A stretch of 64,000 nucleotides of DNA from Tretioscincus oriximinensis (lineage: Eukaryota > Chordata > Lepidosauria > Squamata > Gymnophthalmidae). The position numbers were made by a program, and so were the translations under genes. Shown here piece after piece: positions 55,348-64,000 of this stretch. The stretch lies in assembly GCA_022410635.1 (NCBI GenBank), contig JAJVDF010000235.1, positions 548,952 through 612,951 on the forward strand, in the 5' to 3' direction. Numbering within the stretch: the stretch's first letter is position 1; each line of letters starts with the position of its first letter. The notes under the pieces are model-generated. The model saw nothing but the letters and a program-made list of their open reading frames with translations. It made no database searches and was not told the origin of the DNA.

Positions 55348-55854
55348 CTATTTGGAATGATAACTAAATTCAGTTGTCTAATGCATCAAAGCCCAAAAAA
55401 ATTACTCCTGTGTGGCATCTGCTGTCTTGAAAAGTAGACTGGAGAAACTGAAGATCTTTTAAAAGAACTATTTCCAGTTTGTGTCTTGAAATGTTGGCAT
55501 ATTGTTCATGCTTTCAGTTTGGTCCGGGAAGCAACAAGCAGTCCAATTTTCAAAAGATGCAAACACTTCACCCCATGCTTAATTTATTTTCCAGACTTAT
55601 TTTCTATGTGTTTTTTTTAAAAAAAAAAAAAACAGCACACCAGATCTGCTATGGACCTTATTCCGGATTACATTCCAGAACAGAGAAGGGTCATCCACTT
55701 GCTGGTGGTAGGACTACCTTAGCAAAATAACAAATCATGACTTGATAGGATCAGAACAAGGTTTCCAAACTTCATCCATCCTCACTGTTTTCATCGTTCC
55801 CACTACTAGGCTCCTTGGGTATTCCCTACAGGACATCAATTGAAATATTAGTAC

Positions 55855-56145
55855 TTTCTGCATTGGGTCTTATTCCAGATCTCTTGGAATAAAGGCCTAC
55901 TGTCCACATACTAGTGTAGACTATAAAGTTCCTATAAAAGTCTGTCCCTAGCATCTGGAGAAGCAGACATGCCTATGAAAGTTCATGCCACCTTTCTCTT
56001 GTTAGTCTAAGTGCTACAAACCTCCCTTGTTGAACTTTCTGAACTAATAATACATCTATTTCTCTGAAATAGTATAGACCATGGCAAATCCCACCCAAGA
56101 CCTGCCATGGTCTGTACTAGCCTGCAAAGAGGCCTTAGTCTTTAT
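55855..56145. mobile_element. Two short copies of the unnamed MITE-like family flanking a PLE terminus
   Basis: GTCTTATTCCAGATCTCTTG and CATACTAGTGTAGACTATAA at 55863-55925, and GACCTGCCATGGTCTGTAC at about 56099; the PLE-like terminus 55945-56080 sits between them. Confidence 0.4.
55945..56080 (+). mobile_element. Solo PLE-type terminus
   Basis: CATCTGGAGAAGCAGACATGCC, TATGAAAGTTCATGCCACC, CTCTTGTTAGTCTAAGTGC, and the end extension CATCTATTTCTCTGAAAT, in the same order as the right end of the element at 61499-61648. Confidence 0.7.
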
Positions 56146-56168
56146 GGTGAGTACATGCATTATTTATG

Positions 56169-56174
56169 AATAAA
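56169..56174 (+). terminator. ARHGEF38: Candidate ARHGEF38 poly(A) signal AATAAA
   Basis: Exact AATAAA about 820 nt after the ARHGEF38 stop, in single-copy-looking sequence just after a repeat fragment. Another exact AATAAA lies at 58869-58874. I cannot tell which is used; a longer 3'UTR is possible. Confidence 0.3.
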
Positions 56175-56638
56175 TTTTAGATTGTGGGCTGCAATATTCT
56201 TTCATCCAGTTGATTATAGCTCACCTGCTGTTTGAATAGCTTTTGTGCTGGTTTATCTCAAGGAAACCTTTTAGAACACCACAGGATCTATTCCTAATTA
56301 CACAATGCTTTACATTTCCAATCTTGAGCATAGTTATGGGGAACAATTAATACAACATACTTCTGAGTAAATATGCTTCAGTCTATGCTTTTAAACTTAT
56401 TACTGTTCTATACATACATCAAGCTGACATTTAGACATCAATTACTATCTGGACGACTTCATTGTGAAATTTAGTGGAAGACACAAGTTGCCAGTATGGA
56501 ATGTAACGGGCAGTTAGCTGGATAGGATAGTAGTGTGGGCAAAGCCCAGTCGAAGCAGTCACCTGGCAANTTGCAGTGGGGTGACATAGGGCTCTGGTGG
56601 ATCAGGGCTAGGAAGTGGAGAACTCTGGCAGGAGAGCA

Positions 56639-56941
56639 GGCACGGATAGCTCAGTCACTTAGGAATTCGTCTCTTGTCTGGGAGATCGGGTTTCGAAGCT
56701 CTGTGTCGGAAGTGGGGAGGGGTGAGCACCTTCCATTAGCCTGTAGCTCTAGCCAACCCAGCTATTCGAAAGCAGGAACTGCAAGAAATTGCAACTGACT
56801 GCAAGTAGATACATGGGAACCACCAGAGTCTGCTGGGGAAGATAGAATGTCAGCCTTCGGGCAAAATACCCTTGTAAGCCGCATTGAGTCCCTTTGAAAG
56901 GTGAGAAAAAGCAGAGTATAAGAACCCAGTTCTTCTTCTTC
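56639..56941 (+). mobile_element. tRNA-head SINE, full length, downstream of ARHGEF38
   Basis: Same head, box A (TAGCTCAGTCACTTAGG), box B (GGGTTTCGAAGC), body and TTC tail as the copies at 367 and 11817. Low divergence suggests recent activity of this lineage. Confidence 0.9.
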
Positions 56942-58094
56942 AGTTCAAAGTGGTCAACAGTGGCCTGTGGCTCTTCCTTTACTTATAAGGATAGCCATCC
57001 TTTATTCCAGAATGTCCAACATTAGTGAAATAAATAAGGGATGTGTACAACGAAGAAGCTTTTGTACTGCAACACTGAAAGGATGATTTTATAACACTTA
57101 AAGAAATGTTAATACAAAACTGAAATTTCAACATTCTCTTCAAAAGAACATCCACCATGTTGGCTATTTCAGATGCACTAAATCTATGCATACACGAATT
57201 ATGAAATAGGAATTTTTTTTNNAAAAAAACCTCATATAAACGAGTAGCAATACATCTTCTCTGCCTTTCGAGAGCAACACCAACCATTCATTATTGGCTG
57301 GCCAGGTATATACAAGTAATTGTGTGCAAAGTTAAAACAGTGGACAGTTTCAGATTCAGACATGGCATCAATAAATACCACTGGATTCAGCTTCCCCTTT
57401 TCCCTTCAGCCAGGACCAGTAGGGCTTGGTGATGAATTGAAACCTCCAATAACTAAAGGAAGCCTTAAAATGCTCCCCAACCCTAACCCAGAAGAATGGA
57501 GTAAAAATGTGTTCTTTGTGTTTCCACTATTCATTCTTACGATGGACNTAGATAGAACATGAAGGTCATTCAACTTTTATGTATGTTGTATATAAAACAT
57601 GGTGGAACTTATCACAAAAAGTTGATTAATCATGCAGTTGCTGGTTTTGTTTTTGTAATTCTAAAGCTTATAAAGAAAATTCAGTATATGTCCTTCAGTC
57701 CTTAAAAGTCTTACTGGAGTTTATGCATTTTTGTAATTTAGGGTAGAAAAACTCCCTGAGAAACAACCACTACACAGTAATAGTAGTTGTGGTGCGGAAG
57801 GAGATTTGATTGGAATGATGTAGAATATATATAGAATATTCCCAATCTCCAATTATTTACGCTAGTATAGCTTTTGGAGCCACTCCCCAATTATTTACAC
57901 TAGTATAGCTTTTGGAGCCACTCCAAGTGGTAGATAGGATAGCAGAGTAAATTAATACAATGGTACTAGTAAATCAGACATCCACAGTGGTACCAGTTTC
58001 ATTTTTCTTATCTCTTTCAGCACATCTAAAATGATAATACAATAATTCCCCAAATAAAGCCCTCAATGGGTCCAACTGATAAATAAATCTGGGA

Positions 58095-58520
58095 ATTCAC
58101 AACTTATTTATTTGGCAATTTATGTCCCATTTTTCACCACCGGTCCCAGAGCAGGCAACAGAAGAACCAAGGGGAAAAAAATCACAATTACAATAATAAA
58201 AATAATAAAAATTAAAATACACATTAATAAAATGTACAAAAAGATCCATACCCTCTCTCCTGCCCTGGAAGGACAGAATGCAGAGGGATCTAAGAGTCAA
58301 ATGTCTGGGTAAAGAGGTATGTTTTACCAGGCGCTAAAACTGTACAATGTAGGCACCTGGTGAGCTTCTAGGGGAGGCTGATCCAGAGTGTGGGAGTCAC
58401 CACAGAGAAGACCTTCTTACATGGATCTCTGAAATGGGAGGAACTACCAGAAATCTTAATGCACAGGCAGGTTTATATGGGAGAAGGCACCACTTCAGAT
58501 AGTTTACAATGTTAATGCTA
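58095..58520 (-). mobile_element. L2-clade LINE 3' fragment downstream of ARHGEF38
   Basis: ATTTATTTGGCAATTTATGTC, GATCCAGAGTGTGGGAGTC, AGGTTTATATGGGAGAAGGC: same family region, diverged. Confidence 0.65.
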
Positions 58521-59034
58521 TAATTTATGGGTGCCAGATCCTGTTTCTGTAGTTGAAAGGAATTTGTTTGCCTTTTTATGTGAACACAAGATGAAAGTAA
58601 AATGTATTGCTCCAAAGGTCCACCTAAGGTAGATCACTATTCTTTTAGATTTTCTTAATACGAGAATATGTAAAACATTTAAATATTCAAAGTGTTGCTT
58701 CCTTTGGTTTTGTTATTTTTTCATGCAAACTCAGTTTATGAAGCTCAGAAGTTCACCAAGTGTCATCAAATCTCACATTTTCTAGTAAAAATATTATTGA
58801 GACAGAGCCACGTGGCACAAGATTACTGTGAATTTCAAGTCCAGTTAAATATCAATGATGTAGTATTTAATAAAATTTATTTTTATAAATATTTGTGATC
58901 TAAAATTTTTATTATTAATCTGGATCTCTATTGGTTTCTACATCTTATGGAACAAATGTATGCTATGAATTAAATGATTAGAATAAAACAAGCACCATCT
59001 CCTTATACAAGTGTTACATACTTTTAAACGAAGG

Positions 59035-59136
59035 AGCTAGTAGCACTTTGAGACTAACTTGAGAAAAGTGGGTGGCATAAGCTTTCGTAGACATATCTAC
59101 TTCTTCAGATGCTGAGGGACTAATGTCAGGGTCAGG
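59035..59136 (-). repeat. PLE terminal inverted repeat, 3' copy
   Basis: The complement of 61499-61600, 102 bp with 3 mismatches. It holds GCATAAGCTTTCGTAGAC and TCTACTTCTTCAGATGC, the hammerhead-like motif read on the minus strand (59075-59112). Confidence 0.9.
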
Positions 59137-59310
59137 TATTTATAGAAAACTGTGTATGGGAGATGACAAAGCGTATGCAAATGTGATAAGGTGATGAACT
59201 GCAGGTTAGAAAAAGAGGTAAATAGCAGAAACTAATCCTCATGTGAAAAAGTCCCTGGGNCAACAAGAGTAAACATCTGATAGTAAATCAATCAAAATAT
59301 TTAACAGGTT

Positions 59311-61512
59311 TCATAAAAATGTATAATTGGCCAGGAAAGCATTATGTTTGTTAAGGCCTTTGTTGATGGCCTGGAACTTATGAATGTATTCAAGTTCTGC
59401 TGCTTCTCTTTCAAACCTTCCTTTGTAGTTTCTTTGTTCAAGGACTGCAGTCCTGAGGTCTGAGATAGAATGTCCTGGAACGTTGAAGTGTTCAGCAACT
59501 TGTTTCTGTGTGTTGCCATTTTGAAGATCTGATTTGTGTCCATTTATTCTCTGGCGTAGGGATTGTCCTGTTTGTCCAATGTAGAGTGTTGAGAGGCATT
59601 ATTGGCAGAAAATGGAATACACCACATTAGAAGACGAGCATGTAAAAGTGCCTCTAATATTGTGGGTGGTGTTTTCAGGTCCCGTGATGACATTGCCAGG
59701 GTGGATGTGTGAGCAGAGTTGACATCTGGGTTTGTGGCAGGGTCTAGTTCCCATTTCTCCCTCTGTGTCCTGTGTTCTTTGTGTGAGTAGTTGCTTGAGG
59801 TTGGGTGGTTGTTTTTAAGCCAGTAAAGGTTTGCCACCAAGTGCTCTTGAGAGAGCTGCGTTATCTAAAATAGGTTGAAGTTCATTTATTATGTGTTTGA
59901 GGGCCCCCAATTGTGAACTGTATGTGACCACTAATGGGGTTCTGTTGTTTTCTGTCCCCAATCTGTCCTGTAATAGGTTGATTCTGGGTACCATTCTGGC
60001 TCTGTTTTGTTCTTTTACTTCATGTGGTGGGTACTGTAGCCTGAGGAACGCTTGCTGTAGTTCCAGGAGTTTGGCGTCTCTGTCCTCTGGATCCAAGCAG
60101 ATGCGATTATATCTGAGAGCTTGGCTGCAGACAATGGATTTGGTTGTGTGTTCAGGGTGGAAACTAGAGGCGTATAAGTAGGTGTATCGATCAGTGGGTT
60201 TGTGATACAGGGTTGTGCTCAGATGTCCATCGTGCAATTTTATTATAGTGTCCAGAAAGTGAACTTGCTCCCTAGATCGTTCCAAGCTGAGATTAACGGT
60301 AGGGTGAAAGCTACTGAAATTTTGGTGGAATGTCCTTAGTGAGTNCTCCCCATGAGTCCAGATTATAAAGATGTCATCGATGAATCTTAAGTAAAGTAGG
60401 GGTTTCTGGGTGCAGGAGTTGAGAAAGCGTTGTTTAGCCATAAAGATGTTGGCATATTGGGGTGCCATACGTGTACCCATGGCGACACCATTAGTTTGGA
60501 GATATATGTTATTGTCAAAAGTGAAATAGTTATGGATGAGAAGAAAATGGCAGATCTTGGTGGATAGGTCTGCAGAGGTGCTATCTGGAATAGTGTTCTT
60601 GATAGCTTGTATTCCATCTTTGTGGGGGATGTTGGTGTATAGGGATTCCACATCCATATTAGCCAAGATGGTGTCCTCTGGGAGGTTGTGTATGGACTGT
60701 AGTTTCCGTAGGAAGTCAGTCGTATGCTGGAGGCGATGGTCTTCCAGGGTTGCCTTGTTTNTGTATTTTGGGTAGTAAATAGAAGGTGCCTGTGGCATGT
60801 CCATTTGTATCAGATCCCGTACTTCCATGGGAAACTCCATAATTAGTGATCGTAATTCCTTACGTTATTCCTCTGTAGGATCTTTGGGTAGGATTCTATA
60901 GAATGTGGTGTTGGATAGTGGCCTACTGGCTTCCTGTGTGTAGTCAGATTTGTTCATGGTAACTACAGCTCCTCCTTTGTCAGCACCTTTGATTATAATT
61001 TTAGGGTTGTTCTTGAGATTATGTATGGCCTCCTGTTCCTTGCGGCTGAGATTGTACGTTAGCTTAAGTTGTTTGTTGATTATCTGTGTTTGGGCACATT
61101 AGCGAAAGCAATTGATGTAAAAATCTAGTTCCCTGTATAGTCCTTCCAGAAGAGTCCACGCAGAGTTCTTCTTTTTATAATCTTGGGAGGTGTTCTGCTG
61201 TACATTAGTGTGCTGATTGATAGATTCCAATGAGGGCAATGATCCTTGTGAGTTGTTGTCTTGAGTGGTTTCCTTGAAGAATTCCTTAAGTCGTAGGTGG
61301 CGGAAGAATGTCTCTAGCTCACCACAAAAATGTATCATTTGTGTGCGTTTGGATGGGCAGAAGGATAGTCCCCGTGATAGGACTGATTCTTCAGCTTGAC
61401 TCAGAGTGTGGCTTGAGAGATTATCAATGTTGTTTTCAGGTTCCATGATGTTCCTGTTATGAGTAACGGAATCTTGTAGCAGTGAGAAGACATTAGTTCC
61501 TGACTCTGACAT
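59311..61512 (-). pseudogene. PLE open frame: RT plus GIY-YIG endonuclease, four in-frame TAA
   Basis: The ATG at 61512 lies inside the right terminal repeat. In one frame: LSSHTLSQAEESVLSRGLSF, then IIIKGADKGGAVVTMN near 60980, LANMDVESLYTNIPHKDGI, TNGVAMGTRMAPQYANIFM, YLRFIDDIFIIW (catalytic DD at 60373-60384), a Cys cluster RPCHKPRCQLC (59713-59739), LYIGQTGQSLRQRINGH (GIY-YIG, from about 59586), VAEHFN and a conserved RFEREAAELEYI end. Stops: TAA at 61099-61101, 60865-60867, 59815-59817 and 59599-59601; the natural end is TGA at 59311-59313. All are in the same frame with no frameshift seen. As assembled it cannot make the full protein, though RT alone (60840-59815, 341 residues) is open apart from two n-codons. 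Confidence 0.9.
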
Positions 61513-61600
61513 TAGTCCCTCAGCATCTGAAGAAGTAGACGTGTCTACGAAAGCTTATGCCACCCACTTTTCTCAAGTTAGTCTCAAAGTGCTACTAGCT
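61499..61600 (+). repeat. PLE terminal inverted repeat, 5' copy
   Basis: Partner of 59035-59136. The hammerhead-like core CTGAAGA..GAAA lies at 61527-61552 on the plus strand, antisense to the PLE frame. The PLE start codon also falls inside this repeat. Confidence 0.9.
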
Positions 61601-61721
61601 GCTGGACTTTCTACTAACTAACACGGTTATTTCTCTGAAATTGACTCCCATACTTTTAAACGTAATATTTACTACTTTTTTGTTGATCTAATATGTGCCG
61701 TTAATAAGAGAGGTATTGATG

Positions 61722-61802
61722 AGTCCAACATTCCAAGTTCTTCAGTAGCGCTGCATGATTGGTCTTTTTGGACCAATGACAAAGCTCGGAACCTTGGACT
61801 CA
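61722..61802. repeat. Small palindromic repeat, unnamed family (copy 1)
   Basis: TGAGTCCAACATTCCAAG is mirrored by CGGAACCTTGGACTCA, and the inner ATTGGTCTTTTTGGACCAAT forms a second palindrome. Related copies are at 53137-53190 and 31432-31505. Confidence 0.6.
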
Positions 61803-62245
61803 GCAATCTTCACACACATATACAAACTTACTGTAAAGTAAATCACACAGGAAAGAGATAACATAGATCTTCAACACAGTTACATCTTGTATTCAGAAAA
61901 TGTACCTAAATAATAAGTAAAAGTAGGGTCCTTAAGTGGTACAAATAGGGGTTTTATTTTAGTTAAATTATTAAATACCTCAACCGTTGAAAGTTCTTTT
62001 CTAATATACTGAAGATTACTGAAGCCCCAAAAATCCCAGTTTATTCTATACAGGTATTTGTATTTTAAATGGGCTAGTGAGACTGCTTGCTTAGGTGAAT
62101 TTAATCTTAACAGATGTTACCCTAAATGCATTGAAACGTCATCATTTATTTATTCTGCTATAGTTGGATATCCAGACAGTACTTTATTTCAAAATATCCA
62201 AATACAGTAGAATTAAAAAGTTGATCTCNAAGCATCTTATTTAGA

Positions 62246-62408
62246 CTGACAAGAAGGTAGACCTCATGAACTTTCGTAGACAGGTCTAGTTCTTCAGATC
62301 AGTAGCTAATGCTACCTACNTTTTTCTTGGCAGTCTCTAAGGTGCAATGATACCACCTTGATAGACAATTCCGAATCTCGACTAACAGCTACTTCTTTGA
62401 AATCTCCN
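62246..62408. mobile_element. Foldback fragment related to PLE termini, next to INTS12
   Basis: AGACTGACAAGAAGGTAG mirrored by CTACCTACnTTTTTCTTGGC, with AACTTTCGTAGACAGGTCTAG between and GTCTCTAAGGTGCAATG on the right. Confidence 0.6.
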
Positions 62409-62659
62409 GATAGAAAGNAATATTTGGATACAATTTATGCGTTAAGCTAGTATGTAGGTTATGACAATCACAGCAAGAACATTTGGGGAAAAGTTAGACA
62501 CTACGAATACTGTAACAAAATCAAAGACAAAAGAGTATCCCCTCAGCATTTAGGAAAACGTAAAAGGCCACTGGGAATAGAATTCTAAACCAGCACACGA
62601 TTTCACCCAAGTCCGACATCACCAATTAAAGACAGATATCTGGAGAGAAAATAATTCCT

Positions 62660-62665
62660 TTTATT
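62660..62665 (-). terminator. INTS12: Candidate INTS12 poly(A) signal AATAAA
   Basis: The minus strand reads AATAAA about 52 nt past the INTS12 stop codon, which would give a short 3'UTR. The hexamer is exact. Usage is inferred from position; no transcript evidence is available. Confidence 0.55.
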
Positions 62666-62716
62666 ATTAAAAGATTAAATAATTCAAGGAGCAAAAGAAG
62701 AGTGAACATAATATCG

Positions 62717-63295
62717 TTACTTTTTCAGTTTCTTCTGAGCAGCTTTCTTCTTGACCATTTGCAACCTTTTCATGGCATTGAGCTGAGACTCTTGAGATGT
62801 TGGACCTTTTAAAGATGGGGACTGATTGCCAGATTCTGTACTTGCTTTGCTGCTTCCACTTCCACTGCTGCCTGCTGTACCACTACTTCCATTTCCACCA
62901 GAAGCTTGACTTCCTCCTGGAGATGAACTGCTTGGACTAGGAAGGCCTGCCTTGCTTACATTGTCACTACTCATTGAACGGGCGAGGCCTGTTTTTCCCA
63001 GCGTCAGCGGTGGCAACGGTTTCAATTGAACAGGACTTGTACTGCTGCTGGGAGATGTTATTTTGGATCCCAGGCCTGTTTTCGCTGTTGCCAACCCTGA
63101 CAAGCCCACAGGTTTCTGATTATTTGAGGATGTGGAAGGTTTGCCACTAGCACTCTGACTTGTGGATCCCATCTTGGTAGTGGAAGGTCCTGCAGAGGAT
63201 GTTTTTGCTGCAAAAGCTGCCCATCCTGTAAGACCACTGGTTGATGAAGATGACACATTGGCATTTGTGGAGTTACCAGAACTGGTAGTAGAACT
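62717..63295 (-). CDS. INTS12: INTS12 last coding exon (partial gene, C-terminal 192 residues)
   Basis: Reading the minus strand, the acceptor is TCTTTTTTGTTTCAG at 63296-63298 and above, the exon starts AGTTCTACT and the stop TAA is at 62717-62719. The product is rich in Ser, Gly, Thr and Pro, with [62 protein letters not shown] and the end [20 protein letters not shown] then a basic [11 protein letters not shown] tail. That tail and these blocks are diagnostic of Integrator subunit 12, a nuclear PHD-finger protein of the complex that cleaves snRNA and other Pol II transcripts. The PHD finger and N-terminus must lie right of the window. The frame stays open upstream of the splice site only by intron read-through. 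Confidence 0.97.
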   Translation of the reverse strand, partial: SSTTSSGNSTNANVSSSSTSGLTGWAAFAAKTSSAGPSTTKMGSTSQSASGKPSTSSNNQKPVGLSGLATAKTGLGSKITSPSSSTSPVQLKPLPPLTLGKTGLARSMSSDNVSKAGLPSPSSSSPGGSQASGGNGSSGTAGSSGSGSSKASTESGNQSPSLKGPTSQESQLNAMKRLQMVKKKAAQKKLKK

Positions 63296-64000
63296 CTGAA
63301 ACAAAAAAGAGACACAAGCTCTGAGATTTATTCTGGAATTTCTGAATTTATTCTTTATTTTCTCTTTACCCAAATCTTTTTAAAAAGGAGTCTCTTGAAA
63401 TGTCATGTATTATTTTATTTTCCCTTATATTCCTAGCCAAAAGGTGTCTTCACATGCTGATGCACCTTACAGGGTATATACTGCAGTTATAAAATTAAGA
63501 TCTTGAGTATTTGTGTATTTTATTAGCAAGATAACCAATTACGAAGTTCCAGAACAGNCTCTCTACAATGCAGCTACATAATTCGGATGTAACAAAAAGT
63601 AAAACAGATTAAATTCAGATAAGATAGCTGGCTGGCTTTTTACAGTTTTCATTGCGATATTTGAATATTCCTCTAATGTAGCGGTTCATATAAATTAAAA
63701 AGTTATTCAAAATGAACAGATTCCATTCACTATTCACTTTCAGGGTGCCCTGAGGCACCCTAGGAGTTCAGTTAATGTATTCTTTCCTGTTCTACAGTGC
63801 ACCGAGCCGCTCATGCGCACTGTGCAGCGAAGGCAGCCATAATGGAGGAACTCCTTCTGAAGGAAAGAGTACAGAGCCAGCTGTCCTGCTTCTGTACCTG
63901 TGCTAGGCCAACCAATTTCAAAACAAGTGAAACTGTGCCTAGCATGGGTGCAGAAGCACAGCAGTCAGCATTGCCCTCTTTTTATTCAGAAGGACCTCCC
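63296..64000 (-). other. INTS12: INTS12 intron (partial)
   Basis: Follows the last-exon acceptor on the minus strand. No further INTS12 exon is visible. The right 160 bp is the foldback described separately. Confidence 0.7.
63841..64000. repeat. Large imperfect foldback cut by the window edge (INTS12 intron)
   Basis: GGAGGAACTCCTTCTGAAGG pairs with TTCAGAAGGACCTCCC at the extreme right, and CTTCTGTACCTGTGCTAGGC with GCCTAGCATGGGTGCAGAAG. The full element must extend beyond 64000. Confidence 0.7.

Larger units (their letters stand above)
59031..61648 (-). mobile_element. Penelope-like retroelement (PLE), full length, 2618 bp
   Basis: Seen: CATACTTTTAAACG occurs on both sides (59017-59030 and 61649-61662), a 14-bp target duplication. 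Inverted 102-bp repeats at 59035-59136 and 61499-61600 differ at 3 positions by my count. Beyond the right repeat is a further 48-bp extension (ACTAACACGGTTATTTCTC). Inside, one minus-strand frame carries RT and GIY-YIG signatures. PLEs are known for RT plus GIY-YIG endonuclease, terminal repeats that may be inverted, and short end extensions, so the assignment is firm. It lies between the convergent 3' ends of ARHGEF38 and INTS12. Confidence 0.93.
55348..62716. other. Between the convergent stop codons: ARHGEF38 3'UTR, intergenic DNA, INTS12 3'UTR
   Basis: About 7.4 kb. The ARHGEF38 3'UTR begins at 55348 and has candidate ends at 56169 or 58869; the INTS12 3'UTR probably ends near 62640. It holds a solo PLE terminus, a SINE (56639-56941), an L2 piece (58095-58520), the full PLE (59031-61648), a palindrome (61722-61802) and a foldback (62246-62408). 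56945-58090 and 58525-59016 have no recognised element; 57840-57930 repeats AATTATTTACRCTAGTATAG twice in tandem. Confidence 0.7.

Noticed and set aside
59815..60840. 341-residue frame as a host reverse-transcriptase gene
   Set aside because: It is the RT part of the Penelope-like element; there are stops on both sides in the same frame, terminal repeats and a target duplication.
61527..61560. Claim of an active hammerhead ribozyme in this copy
   Set aside because: The core has an extra A and lacks the expected U before the cleavage site, so activity of this copy is not supported; kept only as a hammerhead-like motif.
63296..63373. Upstream extension of the INTS12 frame starting with Met
   Set aside because: Intron read-through: a clear acceptor sits at 63296-63298 and similarity starts exactly there.
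1..64000. CRISPR array, operon, phage or bacterial feature
   Set aside because: The window is vertebrate genomic DNA with introns and retroelements; the repeats seen are microsatellites and transposons.

Overview
This is a vertebrate window, almost certainly from a squamate reptile (lizard or snake; I cannot name the species). The evidence is Sauria-type tRNA SINEs with TTC-like tails, CR1 3' ends with TTCTTATG tails, and L2-clade, L1 and Penelope-like retroelements, all scattered through large introns of a gene whose exons read as a clean vertebrate orthologue. Single n's and one 68-base N run show a draft assembly.

Two protein-coding genes are present and converge tail to tail. (1) ARHGEF38, plus strand, is complete in its coding part: 14 coding exons between 3631 and 55347, all with GT-AG introns and matching phases, giving 2364 nt (787 codons plus stop). 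The order is a basic N-terminal region, a DH (RhoGEF) domain in exons 2-6, a BAR-like helical region in about exons 7-11, a first SH3 split over exons 12/13, a Ser-rich linker and a C-terminal SH3 in exon 14. Exon 5 is an 18-nt microexon. (2) INTS12, minus strand, is represented by its last coding exon (62717-63295), which carries the Ser/Gly/Pro-rich C-terminal half and the basic C-terminus of the Integrator subunit. The rest lies beyond the right edge. The ARHGEF38/INTS12 neighbourhood is the same as I recall for human 4q24.

Layout: 1-3630, upstream DNA with two SINEs and a possible 5'UTR hairpin. 3839-18939, intron 1, with SINEs, a minus-strand L1 remnant, a mariner-type MITE, a SINE nested inside a foldback element, and CR1 and L2 pieces. 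19131-27331, introns 2-4, with SINEs, a mariner foldback, a hAT-like element with a GC-rich repeat core, and a 212-bp GC-rich inverted repeat. 27350-38822, intron 5, a retroelement graveyard (L2, CR1, L1). 39023-55161, introns 6-13, with CR1/L2 tails, foldback elements and a long purine tract with an assembly gap. 55348-62716, the region between the two stop codons, dominated by a nearly intact Penelope-like element (59031-61648) with a 14-bp target duplication, inverted terminal repeats, and RT and GIY-YIG domains in one frame broken only by four TAA codons. 63296-64000, INTS12 intron ending in a large foldback.

The most interesting material is the Penelope-like element: its terminal repeats carry a hammerhead-like core, and several short foldback copies in the window look like its non-autonomous derivatives. 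Also notable are the ARHGEF38 microexon, two SINE lineages with different heads but one shared 3' tail, and several small palindromic repeat families that I cannot name.
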